A stretch of 64,000 nucleotides of DNA, from positions 1 to 64,000 of the forward strand of contig JBOFWL010000009.1 of the NCBI GenBank assembly GCA_051653605.1, in the 5' to 3' direction. Positions 49,978-57,997 of the stretch are shown here, one piece after another; within the stretch, counting starts at the first letter, position 1; each line of letters begins with the position of its first letter. This DNA comes from JBOFWL01 sp051653605. Lineage in GTDB: Bacteria > Spirochaetota > Brevinematia > Brevinematales > Brevinemataceae. Made by a program: the position numbers and the translations under genes. The notes below the pieces were generated by a model that was not told the origin of the DNA, did no database searches, and saw nothing but the letters and a program-made list of their open reading frames with translations.

Positions 49978-50795
49978 ATTCTATTAAACCAGGTGAATTA
50001 ATCTATCTTGCCCATGAAAAATCAACATTCATGATGCCTTTTCAGCCAAAAGGGGCTCTTTCAACCCACAAAGGTCAGCTTCAATTTGGAGACGAGCACT
50101 TCTTTGGGCAAAAAATCTATAGCAATCTTAACGAACCCTTCACTATTCTTCGCCCTACTCTATCCGATCGCATCATGAAGGTTAAGCGAACCACTACTAT
50201 TTCCTATCCCAAAGATATTGGCGCAGTTTTGATGGAAACCGATATCTACAGTGGGGCAAAAATTGTTGATATTGGATCTGGCTCTGGAGCTTTTGCTATT
50301 GCTGTATCGTCAATTTTGGGGGAAACCGGGCGTCTTTATAGCTTTGAACGCCGCCCCGAGCACCAGGCTTCTGCTATCAAAAATTTCGCCAAACTAGCTC
50401 GCTTTGCAAATACGGAATTTATCCTCAAAGATGATGTCGCCGAAACTGGCTTTGGCCTCGATTTTGAGGTAGATACGGTATACATAGATGTTCCCGATCC
50501 TTCAGCTATTTTTCCAGCTGCTTATTCTGTTCTCAAAGGAGGGGGGCATGTTGCCATTATCATCCCTTGTGTCGAGCAGTGGGCCGATGCCGTAAGAGCT
50601 CTTCAAAAAAATGGATTCACACGAATTCGTGGAAAGGAAATCTTCGAACGAGGCATTAGGCCTACGCCTGGTCGAACTCGCCCTTATGATCGCATGGTTG
50701 CTCATACTGTATATCTTCTTTTTGCTCAGAAAGGCGAGCCTTATGAACGATGGGAGACCTTTTCTGCCGATCAAGAAGAGCCTGAACAGGTATAA
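49974..50795 (+). CDS. trmI: tRNA (adenine-N1)-methyltransferase, TrmI-like
   Basis: 273 residues. N-terminal beta domain, then FTILRPTLSDRIMKVKRTTTISYPKDIGAVL (TrmI pattern), SAM motif IVDIGSGSGAFAIAV, and VDTVYIDVPDPSAIF with the catalytic D-x-P region. Makes m1A58 in tRNA. It overlaps xseA by four bases. Confidence 0.88.
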   Translation: MNSIKPGELIYLAHEKSTFMMPFQPKGALSTHKGQLQFGDEHFFGQKIYSNLNEPFTILRPTLSDRIMKVKRTTTISYPKDIGAVLMETDIYSGAKIVDIGSGSGAFAIAVSSILGETGRLYSFERRPEHQASAIKNFAKLARFANTEFILKDDVAETGFGLDFEVDTVYIDVPDPSAIFPAAYSVLKGGGHVAIIIPCVEQWADAVRALQKNGFTRIRGKEIFERGIRPTPGRTRPYDRMVAHTVYLLFAQKGEPYERWETFSADQEEPEQV

Positions 50796-50826
50796 TCTAT
50801 CAAAATTTATATAATCCCTCTAATAT

Positions 50827-50860
50827 AAACGACCACCCACTATAGGATGGTCGTTTTTTT
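50827..50860 (+). terminator. Terminator after trmI
   Basis: Nine-pair stem (50827-50835 with 50848-50856), loop of twelve, T-run. Weakly bidirectional toward the ROK gene. Confidence 0.75.
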
Positions 50861-50886
50861 ATATAAAATCACCTTTTTTGATAGTT

Positions 50887-51798
50887 TTATGCAGGTAAAA
50901 TATTATTTTCATCGATTAAACGCTTAATAACGCCTAATTTTCCAGCATTATTCCCCGTTTGAGTAACTAAAACATCTACGTTAAAACCCGCTGCCATTCT
51001 AGCTTTAACTTTGGGAATAACCAGATCAAGAAGATGTTGTCCTTGCTCTGAAACTCCCCCACCCAAAATAACCGCCTGAGGGTTAAGAAGAACTCCCGCA
51101 TCACAGATACCCTTAGAAAGCTCTTCTGCCCAATCATCCAGCACAGCTGCAATTATGGGATCTGTTTTAGATTTCTCAAAAATACTGATTCCATCTACCG
51201 CTGCAATCTCTTCTTCGGAACGACGCATCATTGAGAGGGAATCTTTCACTCTATTTACCAGAGAAATCGTTGAAGCTTTTCTTTCCCAAAACATTGTGGC
51301 ACCAATATTTGCGTGAAAAAATCCAATTTCTCCCGCCATATATCCTGCCCCATAGTAGAGCTTTTTATTAATAATAATTCCACTGCCGATACCTGTACCC
51401 ATCGCAATACAGATAAAAGTATGCAACTCTTTTCCCGAGCCTTGCCAAAGTTCTGCCAATGCCACACTGTTGACGTCGTTTTCAATCACTACAGGCATAT
51501 TTAAGGCGGCTTCCATTACTTTTTTAGGCTCGGCGCAATGCCAATTTTTGGGCATATTAAAAGAGGCCCCTAAAATACGGCCTTCAAACGGATGGACAAC
51601 CCCAGGGCAACACAAACCCACACCTGCTATATTAAACTTGGCTTTATAGTCTTTTGCAACAGTAATAAGTTTTTGCAAAAGCTCATCAGCATCTTTAGAC
51701 GGGGTTGGGAGGGTGCCCTCTTGGGAAATTTTACCGTTTATATCAACTAACGCGTATTTTACAGTAGTACCACCAACATCCATTGCTAAAAAATTCAT
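50887..51798 (-). CDS. ROK-family sugar kinase without the zinc motif
   Basis: 303 residues. MDVGGTTVKYALVD is the ATP phosphate loop, VGLCCPGVV, ENDVNSVALAE with the catalytic Asp, and MGTGIGSGIIIN follow. Where ROK glucokinases have GExGH and CxCGxxGC, this has GEIGFFHANIGATMFWERKAST, so no zinc site. Such forms include beta-glucoside kinases; the sugar is unknown. It is divergent from the HAD cluster. AGGAGG-like site (GGAGG) before the ATG. Confidence 0.8.
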   Translation of the reverse strand: MNFLAMDVGGTTVKYALVDINGKISQEGTLPTPSKDADELLQKLITVAKDYKAKFNIAGVGLCCPGVVHPFEGRILGASFNMPKNWHCAEPKKVMEAALNMPVVIENDVNSVALAELWQGSGKELHTFICIAMGTGIGSGIIINKKLYYGAGYMAGEIGFFHANIGATMFWERKASTISLVNRVKDSLSMMRRSEEEIAAVDGISIFEKSKTDPIIAAVLDDWAEELSKGICDAGVLLNPQAVILGGGVSEQGQHLLDLVIPKVKARMAAGFNVDVLVTQTGNNAGKLGVIKRLIDENNILPA

Positions 51799-51825
51799 AG
51801 ATTTCCTCCAGATTGAACGAAATAT

Positions 51826-51853
51826 ATTATAGTATATTTATCTAAAAATGCAA
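51826..51853 (-). promoter_or_regulatory. Promoter of the ROK kinase gene
   Basis: Minus strand: TTGCAT (51848-51853), 16-bp spacer, TATAAT (51826-51831). Confidence 0.7.
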
Positions 51854-51869
51854 GAACTTTGTCAGAAAC

Positions 51870-51899
51870 TTGATTATTTAACATAACAACATGTATAAT
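51870..51899 (+). promoter_or_regulatory. Promoter of the HAD gene cluster
   Basis: TTGATT (51870-51875), 18-bp spacer, TATAAT (51894-51899). Confidence 0.65.
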
Positions 51900-51930
51900 A
51901 GATAATGCACATTCCATATTTGAGGATATT

Positions 51931-52761
51931 ATGAAAAAGTTTTTAGCCTGTGATGTAGATGGAACCCTGTTAGCTTCGGAAGAACATCTCACAAACAGAG
52001 ATTGTCAAGCAATCAAACAGTTTCGTCAAGCAGGCAACCATTTTGCTTTATGTACTGGGCGTACACTAAATTGGGTCAACCCCTTATTCGCCGAAGCCCC
52101 CTTAGAAGCCGATAGCTTAATCCTTGCAAACGGCGCTACTCTATACCATATCAATTCTCTATCTCCTTTGCAAACAACGAAATTAACCGCAAATTCCCTC
52201 CCCGCTTCAATTGGAAAAGAAATCATCTCCTACCTATATAATCATGAAGATGTAAATCTCTATTGGGGCGATGGCGATATAACCTACGAACTGGACGACA
52301 GACGCATCACTTATGATGTTGGATCTTTTGCAGTTGGGTCGGAATTCACTAAATATATATCCTATCAAGAGTTTATGGACAATCCTACGGATATCATTGG
52401 CTTTGGAGCCTCTCCTATTTCAAAAAGTGTTAGTGATGCTCGCGGTATCCGCGACCGGCTTCAAGAGCGATGGGGACAGCAAGTAACGATTGTGAGCAAT
52501 TTATTTTTCGTTGATGTTATGATGAAAGATATTTCTAAAGGAAACGGCATCAAACAAATGCTCAGCATTATCAATGAACCTTTCAGCGTATACGGCATTG
52601 GCGATAGCTTTAACGATGAATCTATGTTCCATTTTGTTGGAAAAGATCACGCTTTTCTTATGGAAGAGGGCGATCAAGAACTTCGTTACTGCACTCATAG
52701 GCAGGTAAGTAGTGTTGCTGAATGTATTAATCTCTTAATGAGTGATTCTTCTTATGCATAA
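51931..52761 (+). CDS. HAD-superfamily (Cof-type) phosphatase 1
   Basis: 276 residues. Motif I ACDVDGTLL, motif II region CTGRT, Lys in ISKGNGIKQML and metal motif GIGDSFNDESMF, with an IIB cap (about 85-190). Such enzymes remove phosphate from sugar phosphates or cofactors; the substrate is unknown. First of four tandem paralogues in one operon. Confidence 0.88.
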   Translation: MKKFLACDVDGTLLASEEHLTNRDCQAIKQFRQAGNHFALCTGRTLNWVNPLFAEAPLEADSLILANGATLYHINSLSPLQTTKLTANSLPASIGKEIISYLYNHEDVNLYWGDGDITYELDDRRITYDVGSFAVGSEFTKYISYQEFMDNPTDIIGFGASPISKSVSDARGIRDRLQERWGQQVTIVSNLFFVDVMMKDISKGNGIKQMLSIINEPFSVYGIGDSFNDESMFHFVGKDHAFLMEEGDQELRYCTHRQVSSVAECINLLMSDSSYA

Positions 52762-53590
52762 AAAATTATTAGCAAGCGATTGGGATGGAACCCTTTTTCA
52801 TAAAGAACATAAAGATGGAGTTATCTATCCTATTATCAAAAAAGAAGATATCGATGCTATCCGAGAATTTCGTCGCCAAGGGCATTATTTTGCTCTTTGT
52901 ACGGGGCGAACCCCTAACAGCATAAGGCATGCCTTGCTTGATTTCCCAGACCTCGAAATAGATGGATTAATTTTAGCCAGTGGCGGGGCTATCTACCAAG
53001 CCACACGCCAGCATCCCATCGAAATACAAGAAAATATCTCATTTTGGATCCCCTCAAAAGATGCCGTTGAATTTATTCGTTACTTCCATGATACTGGCAA
53101 ATTTAGTATTTATTGGTCTACCCAAAAACACTGCTATGGGCTTTTAGAATGCAATCCTGCATCCGAGCGATCCCACGCTCTTAAACTTATTTCTCTTGAA
53201 GACTGGTGCTCCTCTCCTGTTGATGTTCTCAGTTTTGGCCTTAGCCCTATTTCTCGTAGCGAGAAAGACGCTATCAACGCTCTAGAAACTATTTCTCAAA
53301 AATGGGGGAAAAGTATGACGGGATTTCGCAATATGACTTTTGTCGATGTAAGCGCTAACGGCGTCGATAAGGGAACGGGCATTCAACAACTAAGCCAACT
53401 CCTCAACCACGAATACCATTATTATGCCATTGGGGATGCTCAAAATGATATTCCCATGTTTGAAAAAGTCGGAAAAAATCGATCTTTTCGCATGGCTAAG
53501 GGCGTTGCAGAGCTTGATTCTGTTGCATCTCGAGCCGTTGGCAGCGTTGCCGAGTGTATTGAACAGCTTCTTCAAGAACATTCTGTATAA
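52754..53590 (+). CDS. HAD-superfamily (Cof-type) phosphatase 2
   Basis: 278 residues from ATG 52754, overlapping the previous gene by eight bases (a GTG at 52742 is less likely). Motif I reads ASDWDGTLF, CTGRTPNSI follows, then VDKGTGIQQL and AIGDAQNDIPMF. The Trp beside the nucleophile is unusual among its paralogues. An insertion KDGVIYPIIKKED follows motif I, shared with copy 4. Confidence 0.87.
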   Translation: MHKKLLASDWDGTLFHKEHKDGVIYPIIKKEDIDAIREFRRQGHYFALCTGRTPNSIRHALLDFPDLEIDGLILASGGAIYQATRQHPIEIQENISFWIPSKDAVEFIRYFHDTGKFSIYWSTQKHCYGLLECNPASERSHALKLISLEDWCSSPVDVLSFGLSPISRSEKDAINALETISQKWGKSMTGFRNMTFVDVSANGVDKGTGIQQLSQLLNHEYHYYAIGDAQNDIPMFEKVGKNRSFRMAKGVAELDSVASRAVGSVAECIEQLLQEHSV

Positions 53591-53630
53591 TTAAAAATAA
53601 TTAAGAATTTTATTTAGTAAAGAGGACTTC

Positions 53631-54425
53631 ATGAGTATTATTTTATTCTCCGATATCGACGGAACTCTATCTCAGAATCGAACTATTTCTGAAAGAGATA
53701 TCGAAGCTATTCATCGCTTTCGAGCTGCAGGAAATCTTTTCGTTTTTTGTACCGGAAGAACTCCTCCAAGCGTTCAACATATTCTCGATGCCTACCCTCA
53801 ATTAGAGTGCGATGGAGCTGTACTTGCAGGCGGAAGTGGTATTTACAGCGTTGAAGGTAATCCTTCTTCCTTAAAACTTATTGAACAAAATACCATTGAT
53901 AGGCAGGTTTCTTGGGAAATCCTCTCTTATATCTATGAAAATGAACCTAAAGTCTCTATTCATTGGTCTGATGGCCCTCGTCGTATCAGCATTAAAGACC
54001 GTTATGTCCATAAATCCAACGTCCCCTCCCCCGATTTTATGAGTATTGACGAGTGGAAAGCCGAACTTTCAGACATGCTTATTCTGGTGCTTGTTCAAAT
54101 GGATGAAGACCCCCTCGAGATTCAACGCGTTCAAAAAGATATTTTGGCACGTTGGGGGCAGCATGTTGAGGGATTTACCAACCGTTATTATTTGGATATC
54201 AGCGTAAAAAATTCCCACAAAGGCAGCGGTATTCTTAGAGCATTACAGATTTGGAATACCTCCAAGCATTTTGGCGTTGGCGATGGCTTTAATGATATCC
54301 CCATGTTTAAAGCATTAGGTAAAGATAATTCTTTTCTTATTTCTTCTGGGGAAAAAAGCCTTCAAGATATTGTAAAAACAAGTGTTTCTACCGTAGCAGA
54401 TTGTATTGATCTCATTATGGAATAA
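53631..54425 (+). CDS. HAD-superfamily (Cof-type) phosphatase 3
   Basis: 264 residues, shortest of the four. FSDIDGTLS, CTGRTPPSVQ, SHKGSGILRAL and VGDGFNDIPMF keep all catalytic positions. AGAGGA precedes the ATG. The cap domain has several indels relative to copies 1 and 2, suggesting a different substrate. Confidence 0.87.
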   Translation: MSIILFSDIDGTLSQNRTISERDIEAIHRFRAAGNLFVFCTGRTPPSVQHILDAYPQLECDGAVLAGGSGIYSVEGNPSSLKLIEQNTIDRQVSWEILSYIYENEPKVSIHWSDGPRRISIKDRYVHKSNVPSPDFMSIDEWKAELSDMLILVLVQMDEDPLEIQRVQKDILARWGQHVEGFTNRYYLDISVKNSHKGSGILRALQIWNTSKHFGVGDGFNDIPMFKALGKDNSFLISSGEKSLQDIVKTSVSTVADCIDLIME

Positions 54426-54434
54426 GGAGATAGG

Positions 54435-55256
54435 ATGAAAAAACTTCTCGCTTGCGATATCGATGGGACAATTCTTCATCATCAGCCCAACGGAAGAGCT
54501 ACCGACTATATCGTCGCCCAAGAAGACATAGAGGCTATTCGCGAATTTCGTAAACAGGGGCATTTCTTTACTTTTTGCACAGGCCGAACTCTACTCGGGG
54601 TTAAGGCGGTTCTTGATGAATTTCCCATCGAAGCCGATGCCGCTATCATATCGGGAGGAGCAAGGCTTCACCGTTTCATACATCAAAATCCGCTAACAAC
54701 AGAACATTTACTCGACTTCTGCCTACCAGCCGACGTCGCTAAAGATATTATCTCTCATTTTTATTCTAGAGGAGACTGCGTAATCTACTGGAGCGATGGA
54801 CATAATGACTATGCCTTCGCCGACCGCATGTCCGACTGGATGAAAGAAAACAGCCCTTCAATTATTTCTCTAGACGAGTGGCTAAGTCAACCTCGAGATG
54901 TTTCCAGCATCGGATTAACTCCTTCTGATAATCATCAATCTTGGATGAAAAATGTCGTTAACGAAATTAAAAACATATGGGGAAACGATTTAGAGTGCCA
55001 TCAAAATTTAGTAACCCTCGATATCTGTCTCAAGGGTGTTAATAAGGGGAGTGGTTTATCACATATGCATCGAATCCTTGGCGGTGAGCATCAGTGCTAT
55101 GCTATTGGCGATGCCCTCAATGATTTACCCATGTTTATGGAGGCAGGATCCAGCAATGCCTACTTGAGAGACGGCGGAAACCACGAGCTTCTCCCTTATG
55201 TTAAGCAAAGCGTATCAAGCGTTGCCCATTGTATTTACGATATCTTAGAGGATTAA
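54435..55256 (+). CDS. HAD-superfamily (Cof-type) phosphatase 4
   Basis: 273 residues. ACDIDGTIL, CTGRTLLGV, VNKGSGLSHM and AIGDALNDLPMF. Shares the extended loop after motif I (NGRATDYIVAQED) with copy 2. AAGGAG before the ATG. The last of the four; sdaA starts one base after its stop. Confidence 0.87.
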   Translation: MKKLLACDIDGTILHHQPNGRATDYIVAQEDIEAIREFRKQGHFFTFCTGRTLLGVKAVLDEFPIEADAAIISGGARLHRFIHQNPLTTEHLLDFCLPADVAKDIISHFYSRGDCVIYWSDGHNDYAFADRMSDWMKENSPSIISLDEWLSQPRDVSSIGLTPSDNHQSWMKNVVNEIKNIWGNDLECHQNLVTLDICLKGVNKGSGLSHMHRILGGEHQCYAIGDALNDLPMFMEAGSSNAYLRDGGNHELLPYVKQSVSSVAHCIYDILED

Positions 55257-55257
55257 G

Positions 55258-56481
55258 GTGTACTCATTAAAAGAATTATATAGAGCAGGATTAGGCCCAT
55301 CAAGCTCTCATACGATAGGCCCTTATAAAGCAGCCAAAAGCTTCAAAGAAGAACATCCCGATGCAACTTCTTTTCATATCATCCTTTATGGAAGCCTTGC
55401 TGCCACAGGAAAGGGACATTTTACAGATAAAGCCCTTGCCCTAGGCTTTGGGGATTCCCCTTTCTCCATCGATTGGAAGGCCGATATCACCCTCGATCAG
55501 CATCCAAATGGGCTTACCCTACAAGCAAAAGGCTCTCAGGGAGAAATTTTAACAGAGAAAACCATGTTTTCTGTCGGTGGAGGCTCTGTAATAAGCCTTG
55601 GTGCCACCCTCTCCGAGGGAACGCACACCTACCCCCATAATACACTGGATGAGATTATCGCCTACTGCGAGCAGCATCAGCTACAAATGTGGGAGTATGT
55701 TGAAAAATTTGAAGGCCCAGAAATTTGGAATTACCTCGAAGAAATGCGTATTATTATGATGAAGAGTATTCAAGATGGATTGGATGCCGGTGAAGTTCTA
55801 CTGCCCGTTTCGATCAAAATATCTCGCCGAGCGTCTTCTATCTATCAGCAGGCTCTCCTTGAAAATAACCCTTGCATCAAGGAATCAGCCTTTCTCACTG
55901 CCTATGCCCACGCTGTTTCCGAACAAAATGCCTCTATGGGAATGGTAGTAACTGCTCCCACCTGTGGATCTTGTGGCGTTTTACCAGCCGTATTACGTTA
56001 TTTACAAGAATCTTACCGCTTTAGCGATGAAAAAATTCGACAAGCCCTCGCCGTTGCCAGTATTTTAGGGTTACTTGCCAAGCATAATGCTTCGATTTCC
56101 GGTGCTGAGGCTGGCTGTCAAGCCGAAATTGGTGTGGCTTGTTCGATGGCTGCCGGAGCCGCCGCTTTCCTTTTAGGATTTGGACACAATCTCATCGAAT
56201 ATGCCGCCGAAGTAGGATTAGAACACCATCTAGGCCTCACCTGCGACCCCGTACAAGGATTTGTTCTCATTCCTTGCATCGAACGCAATGCTGTTGCTGC
56301 GGTAAGAGCTGTTCAAAGTGCTTATTACGTAAAATGTGCTGGAGATCAACATTTAATATCCTATGATACTGTCCTCCGCACCATGAAAGAAACAGGCGAA
56401 GACCTCCATCATGCCTATAGGGAAACCGCTTTAGGCGGGCTTGCTAAAAATTTTAATTCTCATCCCCATAATTTTTGCTAG
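55258..56481 (+). CDS. sdaA: L-serine dehydratase (iron-sulfur, single chain)
   Basis: 407 residues starting at GTG 55258 (AGAGG six bases before). N-terminal GPSSSHTIGPYKAA is the beta-domain motif, and APTCGSCGVLPAVL, GAEAGCQAEIGVACSM and the later DPVQGFVLIPCIERNAVAAVRA hold the cluster cysteines. Converts serine to pyruvate and ammonia with a 4Fe-4S cluster. Somewhat shorter than E. coli SdaA (about 450). Confidence 0.93.
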   Translation: MYSLKELYRAGLGPSSSHTIGPYKAAKSFKEEHPDATSFHIILYGSLAATGKGHFTDKALALGFGDSPFSIDWKADITLDQHPNGLTLQAKGSQGEILTEKTMFSVGGGSVISLGATLSEGTHTYPHNTLDEIIAYCEQHQLQMWEYVEKFEGPEIWNYLEEMRIIMMKSIQDGLDAGEVLLPVSIKISRRASSIYQQALLENNPCIKESAFLTAYAHAVSEQNASMGMVVTAPTCGSCGVLPAVLRYLQESYRFSDEKIRQALAVASILGLLAKHNASISGAEAGCQAEIGVACSMAAGAAAFLLGFGHNLIEYAAEVGLEHHLGLTCDPVQGFVLIPCIERNAVAAVRAVQSAYYVKCAGDQHLISYDTVLRTMKETGEDLHHAYRETALGGLAKNFNSHPHNFC

Positions 56482-56506
56482 TTTTCGTTTTTTTCTGTTT
56501 CAAGCC

Positions 56507-56534
56507 TTGATAAATATCATAAAAATACTATAAT
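56507..56534 (+). promoter_or_regulatory. Promoter of glgC
   Basis: TTGATA (56507-56512), 16-bp spacer, TATAAT (56529-56534). Confidence 0.65.
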
Positions 56535-56568
56535 TGTACTAGATGAATTAACTTTGAGGAGTAAAAGC

Positions 56569-57873
56569 ATGTCTCAACATATTGCTATGCATGATATTAT
56601 CGGTATTATTCTCGCAGGAGGGCAGGGTACTCGCTTAGACCCTCTCACTCGTCATCGCTCGAAACCTGCCGTTCCTTTCGGAGGACGATATCGAATCGTC
56701 GATTTTCCCATCACAAACTGCCTGCATTCTGGGATTAGAAAAATATTTGTTCTCACTCAATTTGCTTCAGCATCACTGAATCAACATATCACTAATAGCT
56801 ACTCTTTCGACATGTTCCACGACTCTTTCGTCGACATTATCGCTTCCGGGGCCCACGTAAATAAAGATATTCACGGGTTCTCCGAGGGCACCGCTGATGC
56901 GGTTCGCAAGGGGATGCACCATATCGAAAGTATTCGTAATGCTAAGTACGGCTTGATTTTAGCTGGAGACCAACTCTATCGCATGAATTTCCGCGAGATG
57001 AGAGATATCCATATGCAGAATGAGTCTGATCTTACACTAGGAGTAGTTGCTGTTAAAAGAAGCGAAGCCAACGCCTTCGGTATTGTTAAAGTTGATGATC
57101 AACAACGCATCATCGATTTCTGGGAAAAACCTGGGGATGCGACACTTGATAAAGAATGGTATGTACCCAAACCGCTGCAAGAAAAATACGGGCTCTCCGA
57201 AGACACCGTTTTTGCTTCGATGAGTATTTATCTGATTCAGCTTACTCTTCTTAAAAAAATTCTTTCTACTCAAAAAGAAATGATGGATTTTGGAAAAGAA
57301 ATTATTCCTCATATTCTCTCAAATTATAAGGTTTCCGTTGCCGTTCATAACAGTTATTGGGAAGATATTGGAACACTTAAAAGCTTCCTCAAAGCTAACC
57401 TCGACCTTACCTATGAGTCTAATGGTTTTGAAATATACGATCCATCTTGGGTGAATTTTTCTAAGCCTTCACTTTTGCCTCCATCCTCGTTTAAAGGGGC
57501 AACTGTAAGTTCTTCTATCATTGCTGATGGAGCTAGACTTGAAAAATGCACCATCAAAAACAGTGTTATCGGGCAGCGAGCCATTATTCGAGAGGGTTCT
57601 GCCCTAGAAAATACTATCGTCATGGGCTCTGATTGGCATGAAACAGCCGAAGAAAAGGCTGAAAACGCTGCTCAAGGTATTCCTAACATCGGAATTGGGC
57701 ATGGATGTGTCTTCAAAAACGTTATTGTAGACAAAAATGCTCGTATCGGCAACAATGTAACCCTCCTCAATAAAGCTGGAGCCGACAGCATTGTCCATGA
57801 TATGTATGTTATCCGCGATGGCGTGATTGTTATTCCTGCAAAAGCGATCATCCCTGATGGATTCTCTCTCTAA
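56569..57873 (+). CDS. glgC: Glucose-1-phosphate adenylyltransferase
   Basis: 434 residues from ATG 56569 (GAGGAG upstream, which rules out the TTG at 56554). ILAGGQGTRLDPLTRHRSKPAVPFGG is the nucleotide loop, followed by IVDFPITNCLHSG, FSEGTADAVRKG and SYWEDIGTLKSF; the C-terminal left-handed beta-helix carries repeated IIADGARLEKC-type turns. Makes ADP-glucose for glycogen. No other glg gene is adjacent; a UUCG-loop terminator follows. Confidence 0.94.
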   Translation: MSQHIAMHDIIGIILAGGQGTRLDPLTRHRSKPAVPFGGRYRIVDFPITNCLHSGIRKIFVLTQFASASLNQHITNSYSFDMFHDSFVDIIASGAHVNKDIHGFSEGTADAVRKGMHHIESIRNAKYGLILAGDQLYRMNFREMRDIHMQNESDLTLGVVAVKRSEANAFGIVKVDDQQRIIDFWEKPGDATLDKEWYVPKPLQEKYGLSEDTVFASMSIYLIQLTLLKKILSTQKEMMDFGKEIIPHILSNYKVSVAVHNSYWEDIGTLKSFLKANLDLTYESNGFEIYDPSWVNFSKPSLLPPSSFKGATVSSSIIADGARLEKCTIKNSVIGQRAIIREGSALENTIVMGSDWHETAEEKAENAAQGIPNIGIGHGCVFKNVIVDKNARIGNNVTLLNKAGADSIVHDMYVIRDGVIVIPAKAIIPDGFSL

Positions 57874-57881
57874 AATTAATT

Positions 57882-57904
57882 AGCGGCTTCGGCCGCTTTT
57901 TTTT
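57882..57904 (+). terminator. Terminator after glgC
   Basis: Six-pair GC stem (57882-57887 with 57892-57897), TTCG tetraloop, T-run of eight. Confidence 0.9.
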
Positions 57905-57936
57905 CTATTACTAGCAAAATAAAGCCCTAGAAATAC

Positions 57937-57967
57937 TTGACTCTATGCCCTGCTATTCCGATATAAC
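57937..57967 (+). promoter_or_regulatory. Candidate promoter of the chemoreceptor pair
   Basis: TTGACT (57937-57942), 19-bp spacer, TATAAC (57962-57967). The long spacer makes it weak. A 12-bp dyad ACAGT-AA-ACTGT (57970-57981) lies at the expected transcript start. Confidence 0.35.
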
Positions 57968-57997
57968 AGACAGTAAACTGTTCGTCCCGGAGGGGTT

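Noticed and set aside
49974..50795. Exonuclease VII small subunit (xseB) after xseA
   Set aside because: The next gene is clearly a SAM-dependent tRNA methyltransferase; xseB must lie elsewhere or be absent.
57957..57964. Sigma28-like -10 (CCGATAT) before the chemoreceptor pair
   Set aside because: No TAAA-type -35 at the right distance; a weak sigma70-type promoter fits as well.
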